From Gordonia sp. SL306 (GTDB lineage Bacteria; Actinomycetota; Actinomycetes; Mycobacteriales; Mycobacteriaceae), in assembly GCF_026625785.1 (NCBI RefSeq), contig NZ_CP113063.1, forward strand, positions 3,720,001 through 3,784,000: a stretch of 64,000 bases of DNA. The letters run 5' to 3'. Below the pieces are notes generated by a model. It was given only the letters and a program-made list of their open reading frames with translations, did not search any database and was not told where the DNA came from. The position numbers and the translations under genes are program-made. Shown in pieces: positions 62,656 to 64,000 of the stretch. The first letter of the stretch is position 1; the number at the start of each line of letters is the position of its first letter.

Positions 62656-64000
62656 ATGCTGAGCAGGGGGACAGTGTCGTCGGTTGCCATCGCGTTGATT
62701 CTCGTGCAGCTCGTCGTCCGCGGATGGCTGGCCGCAACCGGCAACTTCTATTGGGACGACCTGGTGCTGATCGGCCGCGCATCGACGCTCCCGATCCTCA
62801 GCTGGGACTACCTCGGCCACAGCCACGACGGGCATTTCATGCCTGCCGCGTTCCTGCTGGCGGGCCTGTCCACGGTGATCGCGCCGGTGAACTGGCTGGT
62901 GCCGGCGATCAGCATGATGGTGCTGCAGGCCATCGCCTCGCTCTCGGTGTGGCGGATGATTCGCGTGATCGCCGGCCCGCGAGCAGGGGTGGCGGCGCTC
63001 GCCGCACTGACCTTCTACCTGTTCAGCCCGATGACCGTGCCGGCGTTCGCCTGGTGGGCGGCCGCACTCAACACGTTGCCGATGCAGGCCGCGATGGCCT
63101 GGATCGTCGCGGACGCGGTGCTGCTGACCAGGTCGCGTGGCCGTCGACCCGACGCCCGGATGATCGTGATCCGGTCGTCGGTGGTGTTCGTGATCGCTCT
63201 GACGTTCTTCGAGAAGTCGCTGTTCATCCTTCCGGTGGCATTCGTCGCGGCCGTGCTCGCAGCCCGTTTCACCGGTCGTCCGGTCGACGACGCCCCGCGG
63301 GAGATCGACAGCGAGGTCGATTCCGGTCCCCCTCGCCCGGACAGTGCCCTGATCAGGGCATTCACCAGTGCGCGCGCACTGTGGGCGTCGCTGGCAGTCG
63401 TCTTCGTGGCGTGGGCGGTGGTGTTCTTCTCCGTCTCCGACGCGACCGCGGGGCAGCACTCGGCGACGCAGACCGTGAGGCTGGTGTGGCGGTCGATCAA
63501 TGACGCGGTCATCCCGTCACTGGTCGGCGGCCCCTGGGAATGGGAGCGCTGGGTGCCGAGCCCGCCCATGGGATTCCCGCCGGTCTGGATGATCGTCCTG
63601 GGCTGGGTGGTCCTCGCCGCGCTGGTGTGGTGGGCGATCACACGTCGTCGGGGCGCGGCTGCGGTCCTGCTGTGTACGGCCGTCTACGTCGTCGGCGCCC
63701 AGATTCCGGTGTTGTGGAACCGATCGAGCGCCAACACCGCACTCGAACTCGCGCAGACCATGCGGTACCTCCCCGACGCCGCGCTCGTGATCACCATCGC
63801 GATCGCACTGATCGTCGCGTCGCCGGCAACGGCGCCCGGTGAGGCCGCGCGCCACGGCGGTGCCACGGAGTCACGACGACTGGCCCCGGTCATCGTGCCG
63901 CTGGCCGGTGCGCTCGCCGTGGTGTCGGCGGTGATCTCGCTGGTGTCCTTCTCGACGTCGTGGCGCGACGATCCGACCGGGGACTATCTCGCCAACGCGA
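62656..64000 (+). CDS. Polytopic membrane protein (glycosyltransferase-like), 3' end outside window
   Basis: At least 448 residues, running past the window edge. ATG 62656 is used; an in-frame GTG at 62641 is also possible. Many membrane segments begin with SSVAIALILVQLVVRGWLAA. The early loop FYWDDLVLIGRA and HDGHFMPAAFLLAGL resemble ArnT/GT-C-type glycosyltransferases, whose acidic residues (WDD) lie in the first extracytoplasmic loop. A soluble loop (about 210-235) separates two hydrophobic blocks. Function not confirmed. Divergent from chorismate mutase. Confidence 0.72.
   Translation, partial: MLSRGTVSSVAIALILVQLVVRGWLAATGNFYWDDLVLIGRASTLPILSWDYLGHSHDGHFMPAAFLLAGLSTVIAPVNWLVPAISMMVLQAIASLSVWRMIRVIAGPRAGVAALAALTFYLFSPMTVPAFAWWAAALNTLPMQAAMAWIVADAVLLTRSRGRRPDARMIVIRSSVVFVIALTFFEKSLFILPVAFVAAVLAARFTGRPVDDAPREIDSEVDSGPPRPDSALIRAFTSARALWASLAVVFVAWAVVFFSVSDATAGQHSATQTVRLVWRSINDAVIPSLVGGPWEWERWVPSPPMGFPPVWMIVLGWVVLAALVWWAITRRRGAAAVLLCTAVYVVGAQIPVLWNRSSANTALELAQTMRYLPDAALVITIAIALIVASPATAPGEAARHGGATESRRLAPVIVPLAGALAVVSAVISLVSFSTSWRDDPTGDYLANA

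Overview
The window is high-GC actinobacterial DNA. Gene content (LGFP-repeat envelope protein, the small AroQ-delta chorismate mutase, a VKOR/DsbA pair, an F420-type luciferase-like oxidoreductase, mycobacterial-type gene neighbourhoods) points to the Mycobacteriales, most like Gordonia or a close relative. The genus is an inference from recalled families. No phage, transposase, integrase or CRISPR was seen. The last gene runs off the right edge, and the first may start to the left of the window.

Layout. (1) 0-4.7 kb: a von Willebrand/solute-binding membrane protein, then a flavin electron-transfer module (FMN-binding lipoprotein, ApbE flavin transferase, RnfD-like membrane domain fused to a flavodoxin-reductase domain). 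(2) 4.8-20.3 kb: an apparently complete route from benzoate to succinyl-CoA and acetyl-CoA: pcaFDIJ with a divergent LysR regulator; benA, benB and a giant benC-FCD-benD fusion with a LuxR/AAA regulator; then catR-catB-catC-catA. (3) 20.4-26.4 kb: a luciferase-like oxidoreductase, an AAA ATPase, a MOSC protein, and proline catabolism (putA, pruA). (4) 26.5-33.7 kb: an aminophosphonate island with a PhnSTUV-type transporter, phosphonatase-like hydrolase, FAD-dependent oxidoreductase, HD-type diiron oxygenase candidate and GntR regulator. Two palindromic operators lie in its divergent promoter. It sits between pruA and a PucR regulator that look like ancestral neighbours.

(5) 33.8-45.3 kb: PucR regulator, DksA-like protein, type III glutamine synthetase, a deletion scar joining a truncated alcohol dehydrogenase to a truncated TetR gene, a FUSC/MarR pair with a palindromic operator, nitroreductase, MFS exporter, VKOR, a frameshifted DsbA-like gene and tRNA-Arg(CCT). 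(6) 45.8-50.7 kb: LGFP protein, SDR, cobF, a frameshifted cysQ and fpg. (7) 50.9-57.5 kb: a convergent two-component system and a tightly coupled four-gene cassette (ThDP enzyme, SRPBCC protein, KAS III-like enzyme lacking its catalytic His, HisC-like aminotransferase). I read this cassette as an uncharacterised small-molecule biosynthetic cluster and the best candidate for an undescribed system here. (8) 57.6-64 kb: SDR, lipoprotein, small hypothetical, pgi, methyltransferase, chorismate mutase and a large membrane protein; this order resembles the M. tuberculosis Rv0944-Rv0948c neighbourhood.

Two kinds of non-coding repeat recur. One is a dispersed element with ends like GGTCTCGATACG and CTACTCGACCAGCGG, often paired into large palindromes and sometimes supplying stop codons. 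The other is arrays of 21-bp units (two helical turns), all three of which lie between convergent genes and two of which have inverted halves.
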